Part shown: piece by piece, positions 6,256 through 14,851 of the stretch
How the letters are laid out: every line of letters starts with the position of its first letter
How positions within the stretch are numbered: position 1 is the stretch's first letter
Assembly: GCF_000956545.1 (NCBI RefSeq)
Contig: NZ_JYIT01000070.1
Span: forward strand, 1 to 64,000
Direction of reading: 5' to 3'
From: Microbacterium azadirachtae
GTDB taxonomy: Bacteria > Actinomycetota > Actinomycetes > Actinomycetales > Microbacteriaceae
Length of the DNA stretch: 64,000 nucleotides
The notes under the pieces: model-generated
Told to the model about the DNA's origin: nothing
Database searches by the model: none
Seen by the model: the letters and a program-made list of their open reading frames with translations, nothing else
Position numbers and translations under genes: made by a program

Positions 6256-9048
6256 GTGTCCACACTGCTCTCGTCGCTCGGACGCTGGTCGTTCCGCCAC
6301 CCCTGGCGCGTGCTCGTGGCCTGGCTGCTCGTGCTGGGCATCGCAGGCGGCGCCGCCCTCGCCCTCGGCAAGGGCACCGACAACACGTTCAAGATCCCTG
6401 GCACCGAGTCGCAGGCGGGCCTCGAGCAGCTCGAGCGCACCTTCCCCCAGGTGAGCGGCACGAGCGCGCAGTTCATCGTCGTCGCGGCCCCGGGAGACCG
6501 GGTCACCGACGCCGACTACAAGGCGCCGATCGAGCGGACCGTCAAGGACCTGGGCGACGTGCACGGCGTGCTCGCGGCGACCAGCCCCTACGACGAGCAC
6601 GTCACCGGCATGGTGAGCGACGACCGCTCCGCCGCGATCGTGCGGATGCAGTTCGACGGCCAGGCGTCCGACGTCTCGGCGGCCACCAAGGACACGCTGC
6701 GCACCGCCGTGAGCGACCTCGAGAAGGAGCTGCCGAGCGGATCCAGGGCGGTCATCGGCGGCGACCTGTTCTCGATGTCGATCCCCGCGATCTCGATCAC
6801 CGAGGGCATCGGCCTCGTCGTGGCGCTGCTCGTGCTGATCGTCGCCTTCCGCTCATTCGTCGTGGCAGGAATGCCGCTGCTCACCGCGATCCTCGGGGTC
6901 GGCGTCTCGATGGCCGCGATCTTCGCCGCCACCGCCTTCGCCCCCGTCTCCTCGACCACGCCGCTGCTCGCCCTCATGCTCGGGCTCGCCGTGGGCATCG
7001 ACTACGCGTTGTTCATCACCGCCCGACATCAGGATCAGGTGCGCGCGGGGGTGGATCCCGAGGAGTCCGCCTCGCGGGCGACCGGCACCGCGGGCTCTGC
7101 CGTGGTCTTCGCCGGCATCACGGTGCTGATCGCCCTCGTCGGGCTGGGCTTCGCGGGCATCCCCTTCCTCACCACGATGGGGATCGCGGCGGCCGTCGCC
7201 GTGCTCATCGCCGTGCTCATCGCGGTGACCCTGACGCCGGCGATCCTGGGCTTCCTGAAGGGACGTGTCGCGGGGCGCCCGGTGCGGCCGCGTCGTCCCC
7301 GCAAGGGAGAGAAGGAGGCGCGTCCGCGTCGCCCCTTCTCGGAGCGCTGGGTGACCGGCGTCACGAAGCATCCCGTGCTCGTGGCGATCGCGATCGTGCT
7401 GGGTCTCGGCGTCGTCGCCGTGCCGGCCGCGAACCTGGCGCTCGCGCTGCCGAACTCCGGTGTGCAGCCGCAGGGGTCCGAGGCGCGGGAGAACTACGAC
7501 CTGACCGCGGAGCACTTCGGCCCCGGCTTCAACGGCCCGCTCATCCTCACCGGCACCATCGTCACCTCGAAGGATCCGGTGGGCCTGATGAAGGATCTGG
7601 GCGACGCCGTCGGGAAGCTGCCGGGGGTGGCGGAGATCGCCCTGGCGACCCCGAACCAGACGGCCGACACCGGCATCGTCCAGGTGATCCCGACCACCGC
7701 CCCGGATGCCCCGGCGACCGCCGACCTCGTGCGAGAGCTGCGCTCCCATCACGACGAATGGCTCAAGGAATTCGGGATCGACGTGAAGGTGACCGGCTTC
7801 ACCGCCGTCGCGATCGACATCTCCGATCAGTTGGGCGCCGCACTGCTGCCGTTCGGGATCTTCGTGATCGGCCTGTCGCTCGTGCTGCTCACGATCGTGT
7901 TCCGCTCGATCTGGGTGCCGGTCACGGCCGCGCTCGGCTACCTGCTCTCGATCGTCGCCGCATTCGGCGTGGTGTCGGCCGTGTTCGAGTGGGGCTGGTT
8001 CGCGGATGCGCTGCACGTGGCACGGGTCGGACCGATCATCAGCTTCATGCCGATCATCCTCATGGGCGTGCTGTTCGGGCTCGCGATGGACTATCAGGTC
8101 TTCCTCGTCTCCCGCATGCGCGAGGACTACGTGCACGACGCCGGCTCCCGCAGCGACGACCGCGCCGAGCGCCGCGCGGCCGCCCTGCGCGCGGTGCGCA
8201 GCGGCTTCACCGGATCCGCGAAGGTCGTCACCGCCGCCGGGCTCATCATGTTCGCCGTCTTCGTGGCGTTCGTGCCCGAGGGCGACTCGTCGCTCAAGCC
8301 GATCGCGCTGGGACTCGCGGCGGGCATCGCGATCGACGCCTTCCTCGTGCGGATGACCCTGATCCCCGCTCTGATGGCGATCCTCGGCGAGCGCGCCTGG
8401 CGCATCCCCGCCTGGCTCGAGCGGATCCTGCCGAGCGTCGACATCGAGGGCGAGGCGGTCGAGCGCGAGCGGCACCTGGCGTCCTGGCCGGGCGACGACT
8501 CCGTGGTCGCGGCCGACGGCCTCGCCGTCGCCGGCATCGTGCAGGGGCTGGATCTGCGGGTGCCCGCGGGCTCGGCGCTCGTGCTGACCGGAGGCGACGG
8601 CACCGTGCGCCGCGCCGTGGCGCTGGCGGTCGCCGCCCGCGTGCCCTCCGAGGGCCGGCTGCGCGTGGCCGGTCATCTGCTGCCCGGGCGGGCCGCCTGG
8701 GTGCGCGCACACGTCGGGTGCGTGCTCGTCGATGCGGAGCGCGACGAGTCCGCGGATCCGCTGCACGAGCTGCGGGACGCCCTGCGCGGGCGCACCTCGC
8801 TGGTCGTGATCGACGGTGCCGACCGCCTGACGCTCGCCCAGTCCGAGCAGGCCTCCGCGATGCTGCGCGACGCCGCGGAGCGCGGCCCGCTCGCGGTGCT
8901 CGCCACCGCGGCGGACGCACCTGCCGCCGCCCGCCTGCTCGCCGACGCCGGCTGGGCCGATCCGCGGATCCGCGATCTCGACGCCCCGCAGCCGTCGTCC
9001 GACCTGCCCGCACAGACCACCACCGACCTCGACGAGGTGTCCGCATGA
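6256..9048 (+). CDS. MmpL-family RND exporter with degenerate ABC-ATPase-like tail
   Basis: This 930-aa protein starts at GTG 6256, with GGAGG 5 nt upstream. Residues about 15-720 form a MMPL/RND transporter: two membrane blocks, each with a TM helix, a large extracytoplasmic loop and five further helices, including GLAVGIDYALFITARHQDQ and GLAMDYQVFLVSRMREDY, the proton-relay regions. Residues about 750-930 resemble an ABC nucleotide-binding domain: a glycine-rich TGGDGTVRRA where Walker A should be (no GKS/T lysine) and SLVVIDGADRL like a Walker B. The tail is therefore probably structural or regulatory. The gene overlaps yhgE by 4 nt. Substrate unknown; lipid or drug export is the family norm. 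Confidence 0.9.
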   Translation: MSTLLSSLGRWSFRHPWRVLVAWLLVLGIAGGAALALGKGTDNTFKIPGTESQAGLEQLERTFPQVSGTSAQFIVVAAPGDRVTDADYKAPIERTVKDLGDVHGVLAATSPYDEHVTGMVSDDRSAAIVRMQFDGQASDVSAATKDTLRTAVSDLEKELPSGSRAVIGGDLFSMSIPAISITEGIGLVVALLVLIVAFRSFVVAGMPLLTAILGVGVSMAAIFAATAFAPVSSTTPLLALMLGLAVGIDYALFITARHQDQVRAGVDPEESASRATGTAGSAVVFAGITVLIALVGLGFAGIPFLTTMGIAAAVAVLIAVLIAVTLTPAILGFLKGRVAGRPVRPRRPRKGEKEARPRRPFSERWVTGVTKHPVLVAIAIVLGLGVVAVPAANLALALPNSGVQPQGSEARENYDLTAEHFGPGFNGPLILTGTIVTSKDPVGLMKDLGDAVGKLPGVAEIALATPNQTADTGIVQVIPTTAPDAPATADLVRELRSHHDEWLKEFGIDVKVTGFTAVAIDISDQLGAALLPFGIFVIGLSLVLLTIVFRSIWVPVTAALGYLLSIVAAFGVVSAVFEWGWFADALHVARVGPIISFMPIILMGVLFGLAMDYQVFLVSRMREDYVHDAGSRSDDRAERRAAALRAVRSGFTGSAKVVTAAGLIMFAVFVAFVPEGDSSLKPIALGLAAGIAIDAFLVRMTLIPALMAILGERAWRIPAWLERILPSVDIEGEAVERERHLASWPGDDSVVAADGLAVAGIVQGLDLRVPAGSALVLTGGDGTVRRAVALAVAARVPSEGRLRVAGHLLPGRAAWVRAHVGCVLVDAERDESADPLHELRDALRGRTSLVVIDGADRLTLAQSEQASAMLRDAAERGPLAVLATAADAPAAARLLADAGWADPRIRDLDAPQPSSDLPAQTTTDLDEVSA

Positions 9049-11033
9049 CGAACCGCCTGTCCGCGCTGATCGAGCGCGCACGTTCGCACAAGCCGATCAC
9101 GGCCCTCACCCTGATCGGCGTGCTCCTGCTGCCCGCGATCCTGGGCGGCGTGCTCGTCGCCGCGCTGCAGGACCCCACCCAGCGGCTCGACACGATGACC
9201 GCCGCGATCGTGAACGACGACGAGCCGGTGACCGTGAACGGCCAGCTCGCCCCGCTCGGGCGTCAGCTCTCCGCCGGGCTCGTGGACGGCACGGGGAAGA
9301 AGGACGAGAACCTGACCTGGGTCGTCTCGAACGAGAAGGACGCGACGGCGGGACTCAAGGACGGCACCTACCAGGCCGTCGTCCGGATCCCGAAGGGCTT
9401 CTCCGCCGCCGCGGTGTCGGGCGGGAGCGCCGTGCAGGATCCTTCGAAGCCGGCGGAGAAGGCAACGATCTCGGTGACGACGGCGCCGCAGGCGCGCGCC
9501 GCGGACGGACTGATCGCCAACCAGATCGCCGCGACCGCGGCGTCGACCATGGGCACGGAGATCTCCAAGAGCACCCTGCAGAACGTGCTGGTCGGCTTCA
9601 GCACCCTCGGCGACAAGATCGGCGAGGCGGCGGACGGCGCCGACAAGCTCGCGAACGGCGCGAAGTCGGCCGCGACCGGAGCGGCCGCCCTTCCCGACGG
9701 CGCGACCAAGCTGGCCGACGGCGCCGGGCAGCTCGCCGACGGCGCCTCCCAGCTGTCGAACGGCCTCGGCACGATCGCGAACGGGATCACGTCGGCGCAG
9801 ACCGGCGCGAACCAGGCGGGCGCACAGCTCGCGCAGGGCGCGGACGCTCTGCAGGCGCAGGGGCTCGTGCCGGCCGAGCTTTCTGCAGGGGCGAACGGGG
9901 CGGCACAGGCATCCGCGGCCACCAAGAGCGGCATCGACTCACTTTCCGCCGGGCTGTCCAAACTCTCCGCCAATTGCTCTGCGGTCGCCAGCGCCACGTT
10001 CTGCGAAGAACTCGCGAATTCCGCCGCAGGAGCCGCAGCTCTGGCCGATCCGAAGGGGCCCGCCGCCCTTGCCGCCGCCGCGTCGAACGGCACAGCAAGC
10101 GGGCTCACCCAGCTCAACACGCAAGCCACATCGACGATCGCGGGTCAGTTCCGTGCCGCCGCCGACGGCGTGAACCAGCTCTCCGACGGTCTCGGTCGGC
10201 TCGCCGACGGCACCACGCAGAGCGCGACCGGTGCAGGGAACCTGGCCACCGGCGCGACCGGCCTGCAGTCCGGCGCGACGCAGCTCGCCGACGGCGCCGC
10301 CCAGCTCAGCACCGGCGTCGGATCGCTCGCGACCGGCACCGCGGGCCTCGCCACGGGACTCCACCAGGCGGCGGACTCGCTCCCGAAGCGCACCGACAGC
10401 CAGGCGTCATCCCTCGCCGAGGTCGTCGCGGATCCGGTCAAGGCCGACACCTCGGGCGGGATGTTCGGCCCCACGGCGATCCCGCTGCTCGCGGCCGTCG
10501 TGCTGTGGTTCGGCGGACTCGTGTCGTTCCTCGTGATGCGGGCGTTCACGGCGCGTGCGCTCACGTCGCGCCGCCCATCGGCGCTGCTCGCCCTGCGCGC
10601 CTTCGCCCCCGCCGCAGCGCTCGGCGCGGGTCAGGGACTGCTCGTCGCGCTCGTGGTGGAGATCGTGGCTAAGTACGACCCGGCGCGCTGGTGGGCATTC
10701 GCGGGCGTGGCGGTGCTGGCCGGCGTGGCGTTCGCCGCGGTGAACCAGGCGCTCGTCGCCGTGCTCGGCGGGATCGGCCGCTGGATCGCCGCGGTCATCG
10801 GCGTCGCCGCTCTCGGCGCGGGCATCATCTCGACGCTGCCCGGATGGCTCGCCACGATCGCGGGCGCATTGCCCACCTCGCCGGCGGCGACCGCGCTGCT
10901 GGGCGACCAGGGCACCGGATCCGCCGTCGCCGCGCTTGTGGTGTGGACGGTCCTCGCGCTCGTCGCCACGACCCTCGCTGTGACCGCGCGGCGCACCACC
11001 TCGACCAGGGCGATCCTGGCCCCGGCCGTCTGA
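9045..11033 (+). CDS. YhgE/Pip-family membrane protein
   Basis: A 662-aa protein with an N-terminal TM helix (residues about 18-40), a long extracytoplasmic domain rich in repeats of the type LADGAxQL (residues about 190-460, a coiled-coil or helical-rod pattern) and about six C-terminal TM helices. This is the layout of YhgE/Pip proteins (phage infection protein, ABC-2-like membrane fold). The start ATG 9045 overlaps the mmpL stop (ATGA), so the two are translationally coupled and likely form one export complex under TetR. A patch around 9880-10140 uses codons unlike the rest of the gene and contains two cysteines. Confidence 0.9.
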   Translation: MTNRLSALIERARSHKPITALTLIGVLLLPAILGGVLVAALQDPTQRLDTMTAAIVNDDEPVTVNGQLAPLGRQLSAGLVDGTGKKDENLTWVVSNEKDATAGLKDGTYQAVVRIPKGFSAAAVSGGSAVQDPSKPAEKATISVTTAPQARAADGLIANQIAATAASTMGTEISKSTLQNVLVGFSTLGDKIGEAADGADKLANGAKSAATGAAALPDGATKLADGAGQLADGASQLSNGLGTIANGITSAQTGANQAGAQLAQGADALQAQGLVPAELSAGANGAAQASAATKSGIDSLSAGLSKLSANCSAVASATFCEELANSAAGAAALADPKGPAALAAAASNGTASGLTQLNTQATSTIAGQFRAAADGVNQLSDGLGRLADGTTQSATGAGNLATGATGLQSGATQLADGAAQLSTGVGSLATGTAGLATGLHQAADSLPKRTDSQASSLAEVVADPVKADTSGGMFGPTAIPLLAAVVLWFGGLVSFLVMRAFTARALTSRRPSALLALRAFAPAAALGAGQGLLVALVVEIVAKYDPARWWAFAGVAVLAGVAFAAVNQALVAVLGGIGRWIAAVIGVAALGAGIISTLPGWLATIAGALPTSPAATALLGDQGTGSAVAALVVWTVLALVATTLAVTARRTTSTRAILAPAV

Positions 11034-11037
11034 TCCG

Positions 11038-11079
11038 GACGGCGGGCGCGGCACGCTCCTCGGTGCCGCGCCCGCCGTC
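11038..11079. terminator. Bidirectional terminator hairpin
   Basis: Perfect 17-bp arms (11038-11054 and 11063-11079, GACGGCGGGCGCGGCAC) surround an 8-nt loop. It sits between the convergent ends of yhgE and the AI-2E permease gene. Confidence 0.85.
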
Positions 11080-11086
11080 TCGTCGG

Positions 11087-12208
11087 TCAGGCCGTGCGGG
11101 CCTGGTCCGGCGGCACGAGCTTCGCGTCCTGCGCCGGGAACAGCACCTTCTGGATGATGATGATCGCGGACGCCGCGACCGGGATCGCGACGAGCGCCCC
11201 GAGGATGCCGCCGAGCGCGCCGCCGCCGACCGCGGCGATCACGACGAGCGCACCGGGCACGGCCACGGCCCTGCTCATGATGCGCGGGCTGATGACGTAG
11301 GCCTCGATCTGCATGTAGACGAGGTAGTACGCGAAGGCGATCAGCGCGGTCAGCGGCGAGACGAACAGGCAGATGAGCGAGTTGATGATGGATCCGGTCA
11401 GCGTCCCCACGAGCGGGATGAGCGAGCCGATGAACGCGATCAGCGCGAGCAGCGCCGGCAGCGGCGCCCCGATGATGGTGAGGAAGATCAGGCTCAGGAC
11501 GCCGTTGATGAGCGCCAGGCTCGCCTGGCCGATCACGTAGCGGCCGACCGCACCCGACACGTCCTCGACGAGCTCGGTGAAGCGAGGACGCCGGTACGCC
11601 GGCACGAAGCGGGCGGCGGTGCGCTTCATCGTCCGCAGGGAGGCCATGAAGTACAGCGTCAGGATCAGCACGATCGTGAAGCCCGTGAACCCGCCCGCGA
11701 TGCCCGCGCCGACGGCGAGAACACCGCCGCCGATCTTGGTGATGTTGGCCGGATCCTTGAAGAACTTCGCGATCCCGTCCACCGCCTGGCTGAACGAGTC
11801 GCCGTACTGCGCGGCGAGCTGGCGGTACCAGTCGCTGCGCAGCAGATCGTCGATCATCTTCGGGCCCGTCTCGACGAGGTGCGCGATCTGCTGCACGACG
11901 ATGGGCACGATCGCCAGCAGGATCCCGGCGAAGGCCAGCACCACCACGACGACCACGATCGCGACGGCCGCGGCGCGCGGGAGCTTCCTCTCGATCAGCC
12001 GCACGATCGGGTCGAGCCCGAGTGCGAGGAACAGCGCGATGCCGATGTACACGAGCACCGTCGACAGCTGCCCGACGATCGTGCCGATGAGGAGCGCGAC
12101 CAGGACCCCGAGCGCCCCGACGAGACCGAACGTGAACGGCTCGATCCGCACCCCGCCGGCCGACGGACCGGGCTCTCCCGTGATGATCGTGACCTGACGT
12201 CTGCGCAT
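11087..12208 (-). CDS. AI-2E family transporter
   Basis: A 373-aa membrane protein with about eight hydrophobic segments and a long soluble region at residues about 110-190, the layout of the AI-2E exporter / PerM family. The conserved motif near residues 245-275 (LIAFIGSLIPLVGTLTG) and the C-terminal AYVISPRIMSRAV fit the family. Despite the name, most members have no proven autoinducer role; some act in ion or peptide export. It is transcribed alone. The start has no obvious -10 at the leaderless spacing. Confidence 0.9.
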   Translation of the reverse strand: MRRRQVTIITGEPGPSAGGVRIEPFTFGLVGALGVLVALLIGTIVGQLSTVLVYIGIALFLALGLDPIVRLIERKLPRAAAVAIVVVVVVLAFAGILLAIVPIVVQQIAHLVETGPKMIDDLLRSDWYRQLAAQYGDSFSQAVDGIAKFFKDPANITKIGGGVLAVGAGIAGGFTGFTIVLILTLYFMASLRTMKRTAARFVPAYRRPRFTELVEDVSGAVGRYVIGQASLALINGVLSLIFLTIIGAPLPALLALIAFIGSLIPLVGTLTGSIINSLICLFVSPLTALIAFAYYLVYMQIEAYVISPRIMSRAVAVPGALVVIAAVGGGALGGILGALVAIPVAASAIIIIQKVLFPAQDAKLVPPDQARTA

Positions 12209-12297
12209 GCTGCCCCCTCGTGCCGTGTCGTCGTGCTCTTCGTCGAGCGTATGGCACGCACGACGCGGATCACGAGGGCCGCCGACGACGCGGGCCG

Positions 12298-12594
12298 CTA
12301 GACGCTCGCCGTACGGATCCTGACCTCGCGCTCCATGCGCTTCTCGTGCCGCTGGCGTCCCTTGACCGCCTCGGCCTCGCGATTCTTCGGCGGGGCGTTC
12401 GTGACCAGCTGATCGAGCATGCGGCGGGTGGCCTGCGCAATCTCGTCGATCGCCTGCTCGAACGCCGGTGTGTTCGCCCGCGACGGATGCGTGGAGCCGC
12501 TCACCTTGCGGACGAACTGGAGGGCGGCCTCGCGCACCTCGTCATCGGTGGTCGGCGGCTCGAAGTTGTGGAGGCAGCGAATGTTCCGGCACAT
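12298..12594 (-). CDS. DUF2277 family protein
   Basis: A 98-aa cytosolic protein beginning MCRNIRCLHNFEPP, a conserved N-terminus with paired cysteines that marks DUF2277. The middle (FVRKVSGSTHPSR) is also conserved. The C-terminus is very basic. Function is unknown. TATCGT (12601-12606) ends exactly 6 nt before the ATG, so the mRNA is probably leaderless. Confidence 0.88.
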   Translation of the reverse strand: MCRNIRCLHNFEPPTTDDEVREAALQFVRKVSGSTHPSRANTPAFEQAIDEIAQATRRMLDQLVTNAPPKNREAEAVKGRQRHEKRMEREVRIRTASV

Positions 12595-12600
12595 GCCGCG

Positions 12601-12606
12601 ACGATA
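12601..12606 (-). promoter_or_regulatory. -10 hexamer of the DUF2277 gene (TATCGT)
   Basis: TATCGT is followed by 6 nt and then the ATG at 12594, the leaderless arrangement seen repeatedly in this window. Confidence 0.5.
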
Positions 12607-12621
12607 ACCCGGATCCGCGGA

Positions 12622-13800
12622 TCAGGAAACGGCCGCGAGGGCGAGCACGGCGACGAGCACGGTGGACGCCGCCGCGACGAGCCCCCCCAGTGCGAAACGC
12701 CCCCAGGGCACGGTCACGCCCAGGGCGGTGATCCGGTGGTGCCAGAGCAGGATCGCGAGCGAGGCCCACGGCGTCACGAGCGGGCCGAGGTTCACGCCGA
12801 TCAGCAGCGCCATCAGGGCGACCGGGTCGTGCGCCGCGAGCGGCTCCAGCACGAGGTAGGCCGGAAGGTTGTCGATGCCGTTGGCCGCGAGCGCGCCGAT
12901 GCCCGCGACGCGCAGCAGCTCCCCCACGCCGTGGCCGTCCGCGGCGAGCGGGGTGAGCAGCGCGGCGAGCCCGCGCGCGTGCGCAGCCTCCACGATCACG
13001 AACAGCCCGGCCGCGAGGCCGAGGGCCTGCCACGGCACGAGCGCGAGGCGCAGGGCCCGGCGCCGCCGGAACGCGAAGACCACCACGAGGATCAGCGCGG
13101 CCGCCGCGGCGGGGATCCACACCTCCTGCACGAGGGCGAGCAGCGGCAGCAGTGCGACGAGCACCACCGCCGAGACCACGAACAGCACGCGATCCGTCGG
13201 GCGGGCCTGCGGCGGAGCCGTGTAGCGGCCCCGGAGCGTCCTGCGGTGCGCGATCGTGAGGATCGCGACCGGCACGAGCACCCCGGCGAGCGCCGGCGCC
13301 CAGCTCAGGGCGAGGAAGGCCGCCGGATCCGCCCCGATCCTCGACGCGGCGAGCAGGTTGGTCAGGTTCGACACCGGCAGCAGGAGAGACGCCGTGTTGG
13401 CGAGCCACACGGTCGCGAGGGCGAAGGGCAGGGGCGAGACGCCCACGCCCTGGGCGAGCAGCACCACCACCGGCGTCACGATGACCGCGGTCGTGTCCAG
13501 CGAGAGGAACACCGTGCTGACCACCGCGAGCAGGATGACCGCGCCCCACAGCGCGAGCACACGTCCTCGACCCCAACGGGCCAGGTGCTGCGCGACCACG
13601 TCGAACACCGCCGCGTCCCGCGCGAGCTCGGCGACGATCGTGATCGCGACCACGAACCCGAGCACCGGGGCGGTCCGCCCGGCGAGCGCCCCCGCGTCCG
13701 CGGCGGGCAGGATCCCGGTCGCCACCACCACGGCAGCGACGATCACGAGCAGGATCACGAGCAGCGCCCCCGGGCGCAGCCTGCGGCGTCCCGCCTTCAT
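12622..13800 (-). CDS. SLC13/ArsB-like permease
   Basis: An approximately 392-aa integral membrane protein with about 10-11 TM helices. The segment SLDTTAVIVTPVVVLLA and the later IDNLPAYLVLEPLA resemble the two inverted signature regions of the ArsB/NhaD/SLC13 (ion transporter) superfamily. The substrate cannot be told from sequence; anion, arsenite or Na+ are possible. No arsR or arsC lies nearby, which weakens an arsenic role. I chose ATG 13800 (MKAGRRRLRPG); an upstream ATG at 13827 would add nine residues. Confidence 0.8.
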   Translation of the reverse strand: MKAGRRRLRPGALLVILLVIVAAVVVATGILPAADAGALAGRTAPVLGFVVAITIVAELARDAAVFDVVAQHLARWGRGRVLALWGAVILLAVVSTVFLSLDTTAVIVTPVVVLLAQGVGVSPLPFALATVWLANTASLLLPVSNLTNLLAASRIGADPAAFLALSWAPALAGVLVPVAILTIAHRRTLRGRYTAPPQARPTDRVLFVVSAVVLVALLPLLALVQEVWIPAAAAALILVVVFAFRRRRALRLALVPWQALGLAAGLFVIVEAAHARGLAALLTPLAADGHGVGELLRVAGIGALAANGIDNLPAYLVLEPLAAHDPVALMALLIGVNLGPLVTPWASLAILLWHHRITALGVTVPWGRFALGGLVAAASTVLVAVLALAAVS

Positions 13801-13846
13801 CGTGCGCGCCCCGCGGCCCGGCCGCACGGCGCGGTGCGCCGCCGGT

Positions 13847-14839
13847 TCAGCTCAGACCCGAGTAGACGTGCAGGCCCTTGAAGAACAGGTTCACGATGGT
13901 GAAGTTGAACAGCACCGCCGCGAAGCCGACGATCGAGAGCCAGGCCGAGCGGGATCCGCGCCAGCCGCGCGTCGCGCGCGCGTGGATGTAGCCCGCGTAG
14001 AGCACCCAGATGATGAACGTCCAGGTCTCCTTGGTGTCGAAGCCCCAGTACCGGCCCCAGGCGTCGTTGGCCCAGATGGATCCGGCGATCAGCGTGAACG
14101 TCCACAGGATGAAGCCGACGGTCGCGAACCGGTAGGCGAGGCTCTCCAGCCGGTCGGCCGTCGGCAGCGTCGCGAGGAACCGGGGCCCGGGCTTGGACGC
14201 CTCGGCCAGGATCCGGGACTCGCGGCGGGCCTGCATGAGCTGGAAGACGCTCAGCGCGAAGGCGAGGGCGAAGAAGGCCGTGCCGAGCGATGCGACGAAC
14301 ACGTGGATCACGAGCCAGACGCTCTTGAGCGGATCCGCCAGCGGCACGACCTGCGTGTAGAACCCGGTGGCGGCACCGCCCAGCAGCACCACGACGAGAC
14401 CCACGATGAACGTGCCCAGGTACTTCAGGTCGTACCAGATGTTCACCGCGATGTAGACGGCGATGATCAGCAGCGTGCCGGTCATGGAGAACTCGTACAT
14501 GTTCGACCACGGCACCCGGCCCGCGGCGATGCCGCGCAGCACGACGCCCGCCAGGTGGAACAGGAAGCCGAGCGTGGTGAGCGCCGTGCCGATGCGGGCC
14601 ATCACGTACCGCGGCGGGGCCGCGGCCTCGGCGCCCGAGGCGGTGCCGGCCCCACCCGACGACGACGCCGAGGAGCCGCCCACCGCCGCGCCGACGAGCT
14701 CGCGCTCCGGCACGGCGACCTTGGCGTCCGCGGCGGCCTGGGAGCGCCGGGCGAGATCGAGCGCGTAGGCGATGAACGCGGCCGCGTAGATCGCGACAGC
14801 CGTCCAGATCGTCAGGATCGACATCGAGTCGAAGTTCAT
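13847..14839 (-). CDS. ccsB: Cytochrome c biogenesis protein CcsB (ResC)
   Basis: CcsB, with ResB, delivers heme to apocytochrome c across the membrane in system II. The 330-aa protein has about eight TM helices and the tryptophan-rich WGRYWGFDTKETWTFI motif (residues about 258-273), the heme-handling WWD-type signature, plus conserved histidines in VIHVFVAS and YAGYIHARAT. It is the last gene of the resA-ccdA-resB-ccsB run. TAGGCT ends 6 nt before the ATG and begins with the resB TAG stop, so ccsB may also have its own leaderless transcript. Confidence 0.96.
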   Translation of the reverse strand: MNFDSMSILTIWTAVAIYAAAFIAYALDLARRSQAAADAKVAVPERELVGAAVGGSSASSSGGAGTASGAEAAAPPRYVMARIGTALTTLGFLFHLAGVVLRGIAAGRVPWSNMYEFSMTGTLLIIAVYIAVNIWYDLKYLGTFIVGLVVVLLGGAATGFYTQVVPLADPLKSVWLVIHVFVASLGTAFFALAFALSVFQLMQARRESRILAEASKPGPRFLATLPTADRLESLAYRFATVGFILWTFTLIAGSIWANDAWGRYWGFDTKETWTFIIWVLYAGYIHARATRGWRGSRSAWLSIVGFAAVLFNFTIVNLFFKGLHVYSGLS

Positions 14840-14845
14840 GCTGTC

Positions 14846-14851
14846 AGCCTA
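14846..14851 (-). promoter_or_regulatory. -10 hexamer of ccsB (TAGGCT)
   Basis: TAGGCT ends 6 nt before the ccsB ATG. Its first three bases are the TAG stop codon of resB, the same arrangement as at menB. Confidence 0.5.

Noticed and set aside
291..9000. GGATCC sites as cloning scars (BamHI)
   Set aside because: They are spread through intact genes with coherent codons; they are native.
6075..11033. A single 1652-codon frame covering mmpL and yhgE
   Set aside because: Only its last 662 codons (yhgE) are real; the rest is out of frame with mmpL.
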